Source: Inia geoffrensis (lineage: Eukaryota > Chordata > Mammalia > Artiodactyla > Iniidae). From it: DNA of 64,000 nt. Positions 24,071 to 34,589 of the stretch are shown one piece after another (within the stretch, counting starts at the first letter, position 1; each line of letters starts with the position of its first letter). Below the pieces are notes generated by a model. It saw nothing but the letters and a program-made list of their open reading frames with translations, had not been told where the DNA came from and did not search any database. The stretch spans positions 41,686,600 through 41,750,599 of the forward strand of contig CM070902.1 in the NCBI GenBank assembly GCA_036417435.1. The letters run 5' to 3'. The translations under genes were made by a program, and so were the position numbers.

Positions 24071-24354
24071 GAGTGGTCAAGGAATGTGATTTCATAGTGT
24101 CTTACTGTTAGGGGTTGTCTGCTGATATATAAACATCTTTACCTTATGCACAAGACTTACAATTTTGCCTTCAGAGAATATTCTGTATGAAGGCTCCCTC
24201 ACTCCTTGATGCTCTTTCTTTCTCCATCTTTCCTCATCCTCTTCCAGCAGCTCCACTTTAAGTACCCCTCCTGCTGGTGTCCCACCACCCTCCCTCTGTT
24301 GTGAGAATGGAGACTCTACTCAGATTCCTTCTTTGTCATATAAAGACATAGACA

Positions 24355-24560
24355 TGGGCTTCCCTGGTGGCGCAGTGGTTGAGGGTCCGCCTGCCGATGC
24401 AGGGGACGCAGGTTCGTGCCTCGGTCCGGGAAGATCCCACATGCCGCGGAGCAGCTGGGCCCGTGAGCCATGGCCGCTGAGCCTGCGCGTCCGGAGCCTG
24501 TGCTCCGCAACGGGAGACGCCACGGCAGTGAGAGGCCCGCGTACCGCAAAAAAAAAAAAA
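24355..24560 (+). mobile_element. CHR-2-type tRNA-derived SINE
   Basis: A young-looking copy. The tRNA-like head carries a polymerase III A box 'tggcgcagtgg' (24368-24378) and B box 'ggttcgtgcc' (24411-24420). The body continues through 'gggaagatcccacatgccgc' and 'gcctgtgctccgcaacggga' to 'gtaccgc' and poly-A. A perfect 13-bp TSD 'aaagacatagaca' flanks it (24342-24354 and 24561-24573). CHR SINEs are known from cetaceans, hippos and ruminants and depend on L1 for mobility. Confidence 0.95.
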
Positions 24561-24639
24561 AAAGACATAGACACACACATACACATATATGTACTATAAG
24601 TAATAATTCCAGTGTCATTAAGAACTGGTCTCCTCATTA

Positions 24640-26045
24640 GAGAGAAGCGATATAAGTAAAATGAATCCTGATATATTTTCTATTAAAAAAATTGTTAGAT
24701 CTATCTACTGACAAAGCCTAGAAAGAATGATCAACCCAGTATCAATAAGCAACCTTCACGTCCAAATTGAGGTCTCCAAATAAGATTTATCACTAAAGAA
24801 CTGGGAATTCTTGGAGAAATGGATGATTACAGGTTTGAGACAGGAAATGCATTAGATGAGTCTGGAATATCTTGTCATGCCAGAAAGCATGGAAGATATC
24901 AAAGGCCCCTGAGGCCATGTTAAAATGACTTAGGAGAAATGTGAGGTTGCTCCTAAGTAGTTCCAATGGCTAAAGCTGGAAACTTTAAACATTGAAAAGA
25001 ATAATAGCTGCAATATATTGAAATACATCAAATATGTTAGAAATCTGTGAACTTATAATGATATTTTAAACAAACACAAAAATGTCACTGGTTACTTTTG
25101 GAGGATTCTAGGGACCCAAATAACTATTGGGAAATTGGGTAAATAAGGGAAAGTGAAGGAAAATATGAAGTATTTATTCTGTATTGTCTTTACCTCAATG
25201 TAATTAAATAGTTGGTATGGGAAATATTATTCTTTATAAAACTATTCCTGTTAATAAATTAAGAAGGAAAATTAGAATTAGACCATCACTATTTTGCAAC
25301 TCCTAGTAAAATAATAAATACAGATAATGATTATCAAGGGGTATTAAAATCATTAGGTGAAACATTATGGAAGATGGGTCAGGAGGATGACACTGAAACC
25401 CACTGATCAATCTTAACATCATGTGATCAGAGGTAATGAGACATTAGATGCCCCCTGATGGAGCCTCATCATGCCATAAAAAGTGATAAAATTGAACCTG
25501 AATGTTCTCAAACCTCTAAATGTAACTGATAGTTTTCAGGAAAAACAGGGGATGGGGGAACATATTAAACACCACCACAGGCATGCACTTGACAAAATCT
25601 AGAATGTGGGAAAGTCTACTGGCAAAATTATACATTACTTCAGCAAATAAACTGTAAGGAAAAAGAAGAGGTAGAAACAGCCCTCAGGTATGTATTAATC
25701 AATGTAATCAGGAAATGGAGGAATTGTGAACAGATTGGAAATCTGATGGTACTATGGCATTAGTGTTAATTTTTTAGACATGATAATGGAATTGTGAACA
25801 TACATTGAAAAATAGGCCTTGTTTTTGAGAGATACATACTAAAATATTTCTAGATGAAATAATACAGTATCTGAAAAATGCTTTGAAATTATCAGGTGTT
25901 AGAGAGTGGGATAGATATAAATGAAATAAGATTTACCATGAATTGATAAATGTTGAAAGCTGGAAGTGGATACATGGGGTGTCATTATATTCTTCTCTCT
26001 ACTCTTGTATGTTTGTAATTTTTCCTAACAAATATTTTAAAACCA
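24640..26045 (+). mobile_element. Ancient L1M-type 3'UTR region
   Basis: The stretch resembles the long non-coding 3' region of old L1s (L1M group): 'gagagatacatactaaaatatttc' near 25830 and a terminal block 'gatacatggggtgtcattatattcttctctctactcttgtatgtttg' (25970-26020), then an A-rich end. The part before 25500 is too diverged to be certain. No ORF remains. Confidence 0.5.
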
Positions 26046-26206
26046 GACAAAAAAGCAGTGGTGACTATATTCTCTTTTCATCAAATTTCTCCACAGTCTG
26101 CTTTCCAAGCTCCTCCTTAAACCCTTTTACTCCTTCCTGGCATTTGCTGGTCATGTCCTCTCTATTCATGCCCTAAAGGTAGATGACTTGGACAAACTCA
26201 CTTTTA

Positions 26207-26395
26207 AAAAAAAAATAATTTGTATTGAAGTATAGTTGATTTACAATGTTGTGTTAGTTTCTGCTATACAGCAACATGAATCAGTTATACATGTACTTAT
26301 ATCCACTATTTTTTAGATTGTTTTCCCATATAGATCCTTACAGAGTATTGAGTAGAGTTCCCTGTGCTATACAGTAGGTTCTTATTAGTTATCTA
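26207..26395 (-). mobile_element. 5'-truncated L1 3' end
   Basis: The A/T tail complement at 26207-26220 is followed by L1 3'UTR ('attgaagtatagttgattta' to 'cagtaggttcttattagtta'). An imperfect TSD of about 17 bp flanks it: 'ttggacaaactcactttta' (26188-26206) and 'ttggacaagcttacttta' (26396-26413). Confidence 0.88.
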
Positions 26396-26413
26396 TTGGA
26401 CAAGCTTACTTTA

Positions 26414-26941
26414 ATTTCCCTTTTGCCACTGAAAGCTGTCTCTCTGTCTTTTTTTGGAAGCCAGCCTCCACCCTCATCCCAGGCCTTGCCTTGCCTCAAA
26501 ATACATTCATACACATATAGATCCCAAACTTTCAACAACTTATGTTCCCAACTGTCTCCTTTGCACCAGGTATCCACTCAGCTGGGTTTGGAATTTTTTT
26601 CTTTCCTTTCCTTCCTTTCCATGTAGCCAGTAAAATGGAGCTGTGGAGGTATGACATGTTTGGGAAGGCAAGTAGAACTTTTAAGAGCAGTGAAGAGCAT
26701 AAGGTGCTAGGGAAGAAACACATGGGGGAATAATACACACATGGGGTAACGTCTCCATCCTACCCCATCCTCAACTCTCTGTCCCCTCTTCTATCAAAAG
26801 AGAAATATGGGGGTTGGAAGAGAGGTATTTGGCATGGTGTCATCTTTTCTAGCGGGGTTGGCCAGAATCATTCTCAGCTGATACAAAGGGCTTTAAAAAG
26901 AAAGCCAGCCCAGTGAAAAGGTGAATGAATCATTTGTACAG
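26414..26941. other. Single-copy sequence, nothing recognised
   Basis: Mixed composition; short open frames on both strands look random. Confidence 0.35.
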
Positions 26942-27055
26942 TAGGGTGACAGACTGTCCCAGTTTGCCCAGGACTGAGAGATCTCCCAGGACACTGAATT
27001 TCCAGCTAAAAACAGGAAAATATCAGACAAATCAGGACAAGTTAGTCAACTGATA
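26942..27055. mobile_element. Small DNA-transposon-like relic
   Basis: The left end 'agggtgacagactgtcccagtttgcccaggac' and the right part 'aaatcaggacaagttagtcaac' form a degraded inverted pair, as in ancient non-autonomous DNA transposons. I cannot name the family with confidence. Confidence 0.4.
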
Positions 27056-27659
27056 ATAAGATCAAGGTTTCATTTCTTAAAAGGAGTACAGGCCAAGTCA
27101 TGTGGGTGGAGAAATATTTTTTTTTTAATCATTGGAGATGTCTGTTTTCTTCAGGAGAAAATTAATAATTGCTGCAGTGATATACGTTTGCCAGAGCCAA
27201 AGCTGATGGGAAGATTTGACTAGACTCAGAGTACCCACTGTCTTTCCCCAACTCATGAGAACATCTTCTATGGTTTTCTACTTTAAAACTAACAGAAACC
27301 CAGGCAAAGAAAATCTCCAATAACTTGACTGAGGTCTTACAGTTTCAAAATAACAATATCAATATTGCCACTAAAAATATAATTACTGAAAAGAGTTAAT
27401 ATTCCTTTATAGTTGTTTTTGTCTTTAGATGGATGTACAAATTACTGTATTCTAAAAGTCAGTTGAAATTATTTTCTGAGTGGTTAAGCCACTAACTCTA
27501 AGCATAATTAGCTTTACTTGCTTTATTTTGCTTTCTAGGATTTCTCATTTTTTAAATTTAAGAGCTTTTAGTTATGACAATGGTGGCTGGGAAACAGTTA
27601 GCTTGGCCAGAATGGAACTTTGATTCCTTTGCCCCTCCATCCAAAGGTGCCATCCTTTA
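27056..27659. other. Single-copy sequence, nothing recognised
   Basis: AT-rich DNA without a supported feature. Confidence 0.35.
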
Positions 27660-28451
27660 GTGGGAATAAAAAATGGTGCAGCCACTATGGAAAAGAGTAT
27701 GGAAGTACCTCAAAAAGTTAAAAAAAGAAATACCACATGATCCAGCAATTCCACTTCTAGAGATATTTATTTATTTGTATCTATATCTATATAGATTTAT
27801 GTATTTCAATTCTCCAAAAGAATTGAAATCAGGATCTTTCAGAGATATCTGTACTCTCACGTTCATTGCAGCACCATTTACAATAGCTGAGATATGGAAA
27901 CAACACAATGTCCATCAACAGATAAATGGATAATGAAAATGTGGTATATACATACAATATAATATTATTCAGCCTTAAAAAGGACAGAAATCCTGCCATT
28001 TGTGACAACACGGATGGAATTTGAAGGTATAATGAGAAGTGAAATATCCAGAGGATAAATATTGCATGATTCCACTTATATGAGGTATTTAAAGTAGTCA
28101 AACAAATAGAAGCAAAGAATAGAATAGTGTTTACTAGGGACTGGGGGGAGAGGAAAATGAGGAGTTGCTAATTAACAGGGATAACAATTCAGTTATGCAA
28201 GATGAATAAGTGCTGCAGATCTGCTGTACAACATTGTGTTTATAGATAATAATACTGTGTCATACACTTAAAGTATTAAGAGAGCAGATTTCATGTTAAA
28301 TGTTCTTACTACCAAAACAAACACAAAAAGATACACATAAACTTTTGGAAGTGATGGGTATGTCTATTACCTTGGCTGTGGTGATGCTTTCATGGATGTT
28401 TGCATATGTCCAAACTCATCAAATTATATACATTAATTATGCACAGTTTCT

Positions 28452-28583
28452 TTTTAATTAAAAATAATTTATTTTGGCTGTGCCACGTGGCTTGCAAGAT
28501 CTTAGTTCCCCAAATAGGGATTGAACCTGCACCCTCTGCAGTGAGAGCATGGAGTCCTAACCACTGGACCGCCAAGGAGTTCT
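28452..28583 (-). mobile_element. CHR-1-type SINE inside an L1
   Basis: After an AT-rich tail it reads 'ttttggctgtgccacgtggcttgcaagatcttagttcccc' and ends at 'ccactggaccgccaaggagttc', the complement of a CHR-1 head. It sits in the 3'UTR of the L1 at 27660-28860. Confidence 0.85.
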
Positions 28584-28779
28584 TTTGCGGTACGTGGACC
28601 TCTCACTGCTGTGGTCTCTCCCGTTGCGGAGCACAGGTTCCGGACGCACAGGCTCAGCGTTCATGGTTCACGGGCCCAGCTGCTCCATGGCATGTGGGAT
28701 CTTCCCGGACCGGGGCACGAACCTGTGTCCCCTGCATCGGCAGGCGGATTCTCAACCACTGCGCCACCAGGGAAGCCCC
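28584..28779 (-). mobile_element. CHR-2-type SINE abutting the CHR-1 copy
   Basis: Complement of a CHR-2 copy, from 'ttttgcggtacgtggacctc' to 'gcgccaccagggaagcccc', with almost no poly-A tail (four T). It lies head-to-tail against the CHR-1 copy. 'acactgttt' appears on both sides of the TTTA-rich patch at 28780-28810, suggesting tail-associated duplication. Confidence 0.88.
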
Positions 28780-28860
28780 CTACACTGTTTATTTATTTAT
28801 TTTTTTACACTGTTTTTTAAATATAAATTATACCTCAGTAAATCTGTTAAAAAAAAAACT

Positions 28861-29385
28861 CTCATCATTTAGCAGAGAAGCTAATTTTGTGTTTGTAAGA
28901 TTGGATAGCAGACTCCTTCTTCCTTTCCATAGGGACAGAATAAATAGGGAATATTTGAGGCCCAGAAATGGGAGTTATTAATACAGAGTAAAATGTATGG
29001 TTTCCATGGAATGACTTCAGGGGACCATCACACTGTGTCTCAAACTGTGCCAGTGCATATGCACATTTTTCTAGCTAGAGTTTCTGTAACTTTAATCAGA
29101 GTCCAAAGAGACTTTGATCCAAAAAACAGATTAGAACTAGTATCTTAGAAAGTAGAGTGCTGAGGGACAAAAGGAGAAACTGATAAAAGTGTCTTCTATC
29201 AAAATTCAGAAAATCAAACATTCTCTCGATATATAAATTCAAATTCAAAATGTAAAGGTGGGATCAGCTGGTTCCTCAGAAACCCTTTAAGAGCACCTAA
29301 ACTGGGAGGGGGTGACAGGTGGTTGTGGCTTGAGAGGTCTCCCCACCTCCTTCAAACTAGAACAGTTCAGTGTTTTATCTTCTAC
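28861..29385. other. Single-copy sequence, nothing recognised
   Basis: No supported gene or recognisable repeat. Confidence 0.35.
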
Positions 29386-29403
29386 AAAACAGACTTGTTT
29401 TTT

Positions 29404-29678
29404 CATTTGTTTTTTAAAAATTGATGTATAGGTGACTTAATATATTGTGTTAATTTCAGGTGTTCAACAGAGTGATTCAGTATTTTTGCAGATTATATTC
29501 CATTATAGGTTATTACAAGATAATTGGTATAATTCCCTGTGCTATACAGTATGCCATTTTTGCTTATCTATTTTATATAGGATAGTTTGTATCTGTTAAT
29601 CCCATATCTCTAATTTGTTCCTTCCCCCTTTCCTGTCCCCTTTGGTAACCACAAGTTTGTTTTCTATACATGTGAGTC
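29404..29678 (-). mobile_element. 5'-truncated L1 3' end with clear TSD
   Basis: L1 3'UTR complement from 'catttgttttttaaaaattg' to 'ctatacatgtgagtc'. The direct repeat 'aaaacagacttgttttt' at 29386-29402 and 29679-29695 is the TSD. No coding sequence is included. Confidence 0.9.
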
Positions 29679-29876
29679 AAAACAGACTTGTTTTTAGGTT
29701 TTCTTTTGAAGAATGTTTTCTGCTATTAGGGGAGCAAAAGATTGAAAAACCAACAGCTGTCATTAATAACTGCTGTTGTGCGTCTAAAGAGTTTTATGAA
29801 TTTGTCACCAGATTTTTGTACTCTCCTTGGAATGATGCCAATTGAGTTAATTGTACAGATGAACCCATTTCCAGGG

Positions 29877-30188
29877 CAGGAATAGAGATACAGATGTAGA
29901 GAATGGACTTGTGGACACAGTGAGGGAAGGGAAGGGTGGGATGAATCGGGAGATTAGTATTGACATAAGTACACTACCATGTGTATAATAGATAGCTAGT
30001 GGGAGCTTGCTGTATAGCACAGGGAGCTCAGCTCAGTGCTATTTGATGACCTAGATGGGTGGGAGGAAGGTTCAAGAGGGAGGGGATATATGTATACATA
30101 GAGCTGATTCACTTCATTAGTTAACTTCAGCAGAAATTAACACAACATTGTAAAGCAATTATACTCCAATTTAAAAAATAAATAAATC
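29877..30188 (+). mobile_element. 5'-truncated L1 3' end
   Basis: Plus-strand L1 3'UTR ('gatgtagagaatggacttgtggacacagtgaggg', 'ctagtgggagcttgctgtatagcacagggagctcag') ending 'gtaaagcaattatactccaa' and a short A-rich tail. A copy of the same 3'UTR type ends L1 copy B near 7035. Confidence 0.9.
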
Positions 30189-30194
30189 AGAGTG

Positions 30195-30385
30195 ATTAGA
30201 AACACAAACATTGGGTCAGCCAGACCTACCTGGGAGTCATCCTTGCCATGTGACATTGGTCAAGTAATTCTAACAATAAGGATAATTTTGATATCTCCCT
30301 CGTGGGAACTATTAAGAAGATAGTTCATAGAAAAGACACACAATGCCTAACCAATAGAGATCCTTGACCATGAGCAATGACTACT
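30195..30385 (+). mobile_element. MIR SINE
   Basis: Diverged plus-strand MIR: 'ccttgccatgtgacattggtcaag' and 'atatctccctcgtgggaactattaagaaga'. Confidence 0.5.
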
Positions 30386-30587
30386 ATTTCTGTCCCCTGG
30401 TTACGAAGAGGGGAGAGTGTCTTCATTTCTCCTTCATTCCCCCTCATCAATGTCTATGTTAGAGGTCTACCCTCTCTGCCCCCAATCACATCTCAGAGAA
30501 AGTCTTGCAAATTCTCAGACCTATAGTCAGCTCCCAAGAGATAGTGGAGACTGGAGATATCATTATTCATGCAGAAAAATGAGTAAC

Positions 30588-30803
30588 AGGGGCTTAGCTG
30601 GTAGCGCAGTGGTTGAGAGTCCGCCTGCCGATGCACAGGACACGGGTTCGTGCCCCGGTCTGGGAAGATCCCACATGCTGCGGAGCGGCTGGGCCCGTGA
30701 GCCATGGCCGCTGAACTTGCGCGTCCGGAGCCTGTGCTCCGCAACAGGAGAGACCACAACAGTGAGAGGCCTGCGTACAGCGAAAAAAAAAAAAAAAAAA
30801 AAG
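30588..30803 (+). mobile_element. CHR-2-type SINE
   Basis: Head 'gcttagctggtagcgcagtgg' keeps the A box and 'gggttcgtgcc' the B box. The body matches the copy at 24355 and ends in a poly-A run at 30783-30802. The repeat 'tgagtaa', preceded by A's, flanks it (30580-30586, 30804-30810). The first positions of the head differ from the usual 'gcttccctggtgg'. Confidence 0.93.
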
Positions 30804-30810
30804 TGAGTAA

Positions 30811-31189
30811 GGAAGCACTTTCAGGATGGTAAGGGTCAAAAGAAATGAGGACAACTGTGATAAAGGCAGATTGAGGTTCAGTTTAATGGATATTTATTGT
30901 AGCCTGAACCAGGATAAACAGGGTGGTGGCATGTGTTCCCTGCCATTTAGGAGCTGGCAAATGGGAGGTAATCAGGGTGAACACAGGAGTAAACAACATG
31001 CCAGGGAGCTCAGGGCAGGAACTGATTGATCCCTAGTGTAGGTCTGAGAAGGTTTCTGGGAGGAAACATTTCAACTTATCTTTGAGGAAAGACAAGAATG
31101 ACCGCTGGTGGGATGGTAGAAGGACAAAGGGCTTCTCAGTTGGTGGCATGGCAGTGTCCTCAAAAATAACAATAAGTAAAATAAAGCAG
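30811..31189. other. Single-copy sequence, nothing recognised
   Basis: No supported feature. Confidence 0.35.
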
Positions 31190-31410
31190 TAGTAAAGAAA
31201 AAGCATAGTTAATACTGCTTCTTAAGTGCTAGGTACTTAATGAAGCACTTTACATGAATTATTTCACAGAGTTTACTTAGTCCTTAAACAACCATGTGAG
31301 ACAAATTTTACTTAAATCCCTGTTTTATAGATGAGGAAACAGAACACTTAGAGTGAAGTATCTTGCTCAAGCTGGTAAGTGTGGTAGTTTGAATTTGAGC
31401 TCAGATGTTT
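31190..31410 (-). mobile_element. MIR SINE, minus strand
   Basis: The core 'ccctgttttatagatgaggaaacagaacac' (31319-31348) and the outer part 'gtgctaggtacttaatgaagcactttacatg' are the MIR complement. Confidence 0.78.
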
Positions 31411-31524
31411 TTGCTCTTCACCAATGGCCATAATAAAAAGTGAGGCTGGTCTACCAGATCAGGGCCTGATTATGGCACAATGCTCTGTGAAAGCCATGGA
31501 AATAATCCTGGTCCTTCCTTGTAG

Positions 31525-31757
31525 GACAGAGCTTCTCAACTGAGAGGCACTACTGATATTTTAGCCTGAATGATTCCTCATTGTGTAGGGCTATTCTGTG
31601 CACTATGGGACATTCAGAAGCACCCCTAGCCTCTATGAACTAGATGCTAGTGGTACTCTCTCCTCCAGTAGTGAAAACCAAAAATGCCTCCTGACATTTC
31701 TAAACATCCCCAGAGAGGCAAAGTCTCCTCTAGGTGGGAACCACTGTTATAAGCAAG
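31525..31757. mobile_element. MER20-like hAT-Charlie element
   Basis: The complement of this block reads as MER20: 'gtggttcccacctagaggagac' at one end, internal 'gtttagaaatgtcaggaggcatttttggtttt', 'catctagttcatagaggctaggg' and the other end 'cctctcagttgagaagct'. It is a non-autonomous DNA transposon with short inverted ends and an ancient eutherian origin. Confidence 0.75.
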
Positions 31758-32544
31758 CTCACACAAGGCACTGGTTTGCTGCTCAGAACAAGCAGAGCAG
31801 AAGCCAGCAGAAATTCTTCTGCTGTGCACAAAATTGTCTCTGGCAAACTCTCAGCTTTGAAATTGTTCATCTCAGCAGCTGAGGTCTTGATTTCCCCAGG
31901 GTGACTCTCACAGCCCCCGTCTGTGGGAGTTAGTTGGTCACATGTTCTGACGAGGCCCTTCCTGTGTTTGAGGGAGGTGTGGCATCAGACTCATCAAAGC
32001 CGCCCTGATGCACAATTACATCTCTGCATTGTGCATGCTAAAGCATAACAATTGGAACACTTTGATCCAAGGCCTGTTTTGCTCTGACCAACATCACAAG
32101 TTCTGAACCTTAGACTGAATAGTAAAATTGATTACATATTCCATTTGCTGCAAGCTACCAGCATATACATCTATTCATCTTTTTATTTCCTGGTCCCACC
32201 TCCACAGACAACACTTATGTCACCCTCTTCAAGGCATTTTGTATGGCGACTAGGGCTTTCCAGAGTAGGTTTTGGTGGTTTATCTATGTTATCAGTATCT
32301 CCCCCTTAGAAGCAGGACCCTGGATAGGCCCAGGAGGAGGAGTTTTGAAGCTGGGTCTGGACTGTAGGAGAAACCAAAGCCTCAGAAGGAGCAACAGGAG
32401 GAATGGGAGAAATTCCTCAGGGAGGAAGAGTGTGGAAGGCCAAAACTCAAAATCAGTAGAGCAGGCCAAAGGTTTCTCCAAAACTGAGATATTGAGCTAT
32501 ACTCTTGGATAGGGTGAGGAATCTGGGGGTAATTGTGCATAACA
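31758..32544. other. Single-copy sequence, nothing recognised
   Basis: No supported gene. The 89-codon frame at 32243-32512 has no domain and looks random. Confidence 0.35.
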
Positions 32545-32765
32545 GTAGCTGTCCTTTGAGGTATTATTTGCAAAACTAACACTTAATGGGCATTAGGTAT
32601 GTCCCAGACACTGTGCTTCTCAGAACAACCCCAGGTGGCCCGGTCTACTATCCCAGAAATGGAGGCAGAGAGTGGTTGAGGTACTTGTTCAAAGTCACAC
32701 AGCTTGAATGTAGAAGAGCAAGGATGAGAACTCAGTCTGTCTGACCGCAGAGCTCACATACGAAC
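32545..32765 (-). mobile_element. MIR SINE, minus strand
   Basis: Contains 'ttaatgggcattaggtatgtcccagacactgtgctt', 'cagaaatggaggcagagagtggttgaggtacttgttcaaagtcacacagctt' and 'tctgtctgaccgcagagctc', all parts of a reversed MIR. Confidence 0.78.
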
Positions 32766-33027
32766 TGCTGAGGTCTGTACTTCCGTTGGAACAGAACATG
32801 CTTCTAGGGCTGGGATCTGGGAGGGCTGGCCTAAATTAAAAGACCAGGACAAGGTGAATCAGGAAATTACTCATTCTTCCAGGGGTAGAGCCAGAAAGGA
32901 GAGGAAGAGGTCTCTGGTTACATATGCTGAAGCTGAGCAAGGGATTTCTGGTTTATATACCTTCCAAGGAAGACATGGCTAAGATCCTGAGTCCCTGAAT
33001 CCTTGTCCCATTTCCTACAGCAAAGGG

Positions 33028-33425
33028 TGTATTAGTTTGCTATGGCTGCTGTAACAAAGTACCGTACACTGGGTGACTTAAACAGCAAAAATTTATCGTT
33101 TCACAGTTGTAGAGGCTGGAAGTTCAAGATCAAAGTGTCAGAAGAGAGAACATGTTCCAGGCCTTTCCCCTAGCTATTGGAGCTTTGCTGGCAATCTTAG
33201 CTGTTCTTTGGCTTATGTAATAACCCTGACCTCTGACTTCATCTTCACATGATGGTATCCCTTTAGGCATGTCTGTCTCTGTGTTCAAATTTTTCCTTTT
33301 TATAAGGACACCAAGCATTTTGGATTAAGGCCTAATCTAATGACCTCATTTTATCTTTATCATCTGCAAAACCCTATTTCCACAAAAGGTCACATTCACA
33401 GGGGGCATCCCAGCAAAAGACACAA
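33028..33425 (-). mobile_element. MLT1-type MaLR solo LTR, minus strand
   Basis: Begins 'gtattagtttgctatggctgctgtaacaaag', the complement of the MLT1/MST 3' end, and continues through 'ctggaagttcaagatcaaagtgtca', 'ttttataaggacacca', 'cctaatctaatgacctcattttatc' and 'accctatttccacaaaaggtcac'. Length (about 400 bp) fits a complete LTR. No internal MaLR sequence adjoins it. Confidence 0.85.
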
Positions 33426-33799
33426 TCATAATTAGCTGGGCCGTTGGTCCCAAACTCCTTTGTAGGTTGGGCTGGACCATGTGAGCTCAATGAGTTGCTG
33501 TACCCCTTGAATGTAAGACGTGGGAGGCTAGCTTGAACAGTTCCCTTTGTCCCTTCCTATACCTACCTTCCCTCTTGTCCTGTGTTACCCTTTGGGTATT
33601 AGTGAGTGAAAAAATCATAAGACCACTAGGATCTGGCAGCACTGAGAAAAAACATAGGGAGAAGATCAGAGATAGTTTTATGTATAATTTTTCTGTCTTT
33701 CCTCATCAATGTCATCTTTTAGTCTTCTGTCCCCTTTGTGTGAGCTTGAAACTCCTTATTCTTTTTGGTCCATATCATAGTGCTTTCTCTTTAAAAATT
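33426..33799. other. Single-copy sequence, nothing recognised
   Basis: No supported feature. Confidence 0.35.
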
Positions 33800-33877
33800 A
33801 GGTCTTTCCCTCCTTCTTCCTTCCCTCCCTCCCTCTCTCTCTTCCTTCTTTCCTCCCTTCTTTCTTTTTTTTTTTGG
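33800..33877. repeat. Pyrimidine-rich simple repeat
   Basis: Mixed CCTT, CCCT and CT units ending in a T run (33865-33876). Confidence 0.8.
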
Positions 33878-34334
33878 TGGGGGAAGAGGAGGTATAGTGG
33901 AAGGAAGAAGTCATATTCTTCTCTTAGGGAATAGAGTGTGGTGAGTGTAATTTAATGGTGAGCAGGTGAGAAGTCTAAATTTTCCTTCTTACTCTAATGT
34001 TTATCCCTTTTCTTTCACCTTTTTCTCCTCAACTGGAGGGGCTGAGGGTGTTTAGTCCTCAGGTATGATTGATTCTGGAAATAGAATGTGACAAGGACCA
34101 CATGGAGGAAGGAGTAGGAGAAAGAAGATAGAACTGATAATATAATATCTATGCCAATCCTGGCTGAGCTCAGCTAGATATTAGGAGGCAAACTCTTTTA
34201 GAGTTAGATTATTTTATTCTGAGGTATAAATGTCAGGTAATGCAACTTCACTAGGATGTTAAAAAAGTATTGTTATTAACCACCATCCTGAACTGGCAAA
34301 ATAGTGAGTTAAATGATGAAGGAAACAAGAACCT
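33878..34334. other. Single-copy sequence, nothing recognised
   Basis: No supported feature. Confidence 0.35.
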
Positions 34335-34530
34335 AGCATTTTTGAGCATGTATTAAGTATCAGGGACTTCTGCATAGATCGCATCAGGCACTGTATATAT
34401 TAGGGACTATGCAATCCATAGATGCATTGTTGAATCCATCTAAATCAGGGAAGTGGGTAAGGTTATTTCCATTTTGCTATGAAGATGCAAAGGCACCATG
34501 AGATTGGATAATTTAACTAAGGTTAGATGA
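34335..34530 (-). mobile_element. Diverged MIR SINE, minus strand
   Basis: The block 'gagcatgtattaagtatcagggact' and the later 'gattggataatttaactaagg' resemble a reversed MIR; the core is much diverged. Confidence 0.45.
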
Positions 34531-34589
34531 TATTTCTAAGTATCATAGGCCTTGTTAATGAGTGTCTTTATGTCATGCAAAGTTGCTGA

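Larger units (their letters stand above)
27660..28860 (+). mobile_element. Old L1 3' end (ORF2 tail and 3'UTR), split by SINEs
   Basis: The element begins in the ORF2 carboxy end ('ggtgcagccactatggaaaa', then 'caccatttacaatagctgagatatggaaacaa') and continues through an L1MA/L1MB-like 3'UTR to 'ctttcatggatgtttgcatatgtccaaactcatc'. The end resumes after two SINEs with 'ataaattatacctcagtaaatctgtt' and an A run at 28850-28858. An 83-codon remnant at 27673-27933 encodes WKRVWKYLKKLKKEIPHDPA, the typical ORF2 terminus. Confidence 0.82.

Noticed and set aside
24368..24420. tRNA-like A and B boxes
   Set aside because: They belong to the tRNA-derived head of a SINE; no cloverleaf or mature tRNA gene is present.
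24316..24637. Several open frames of 80-105 codons
   Set aside because: They are read through the CHR-2 SINE on both strands. The same peptide strings recur at 28584, 30588 and 61101, which marks repeat-derived frames.
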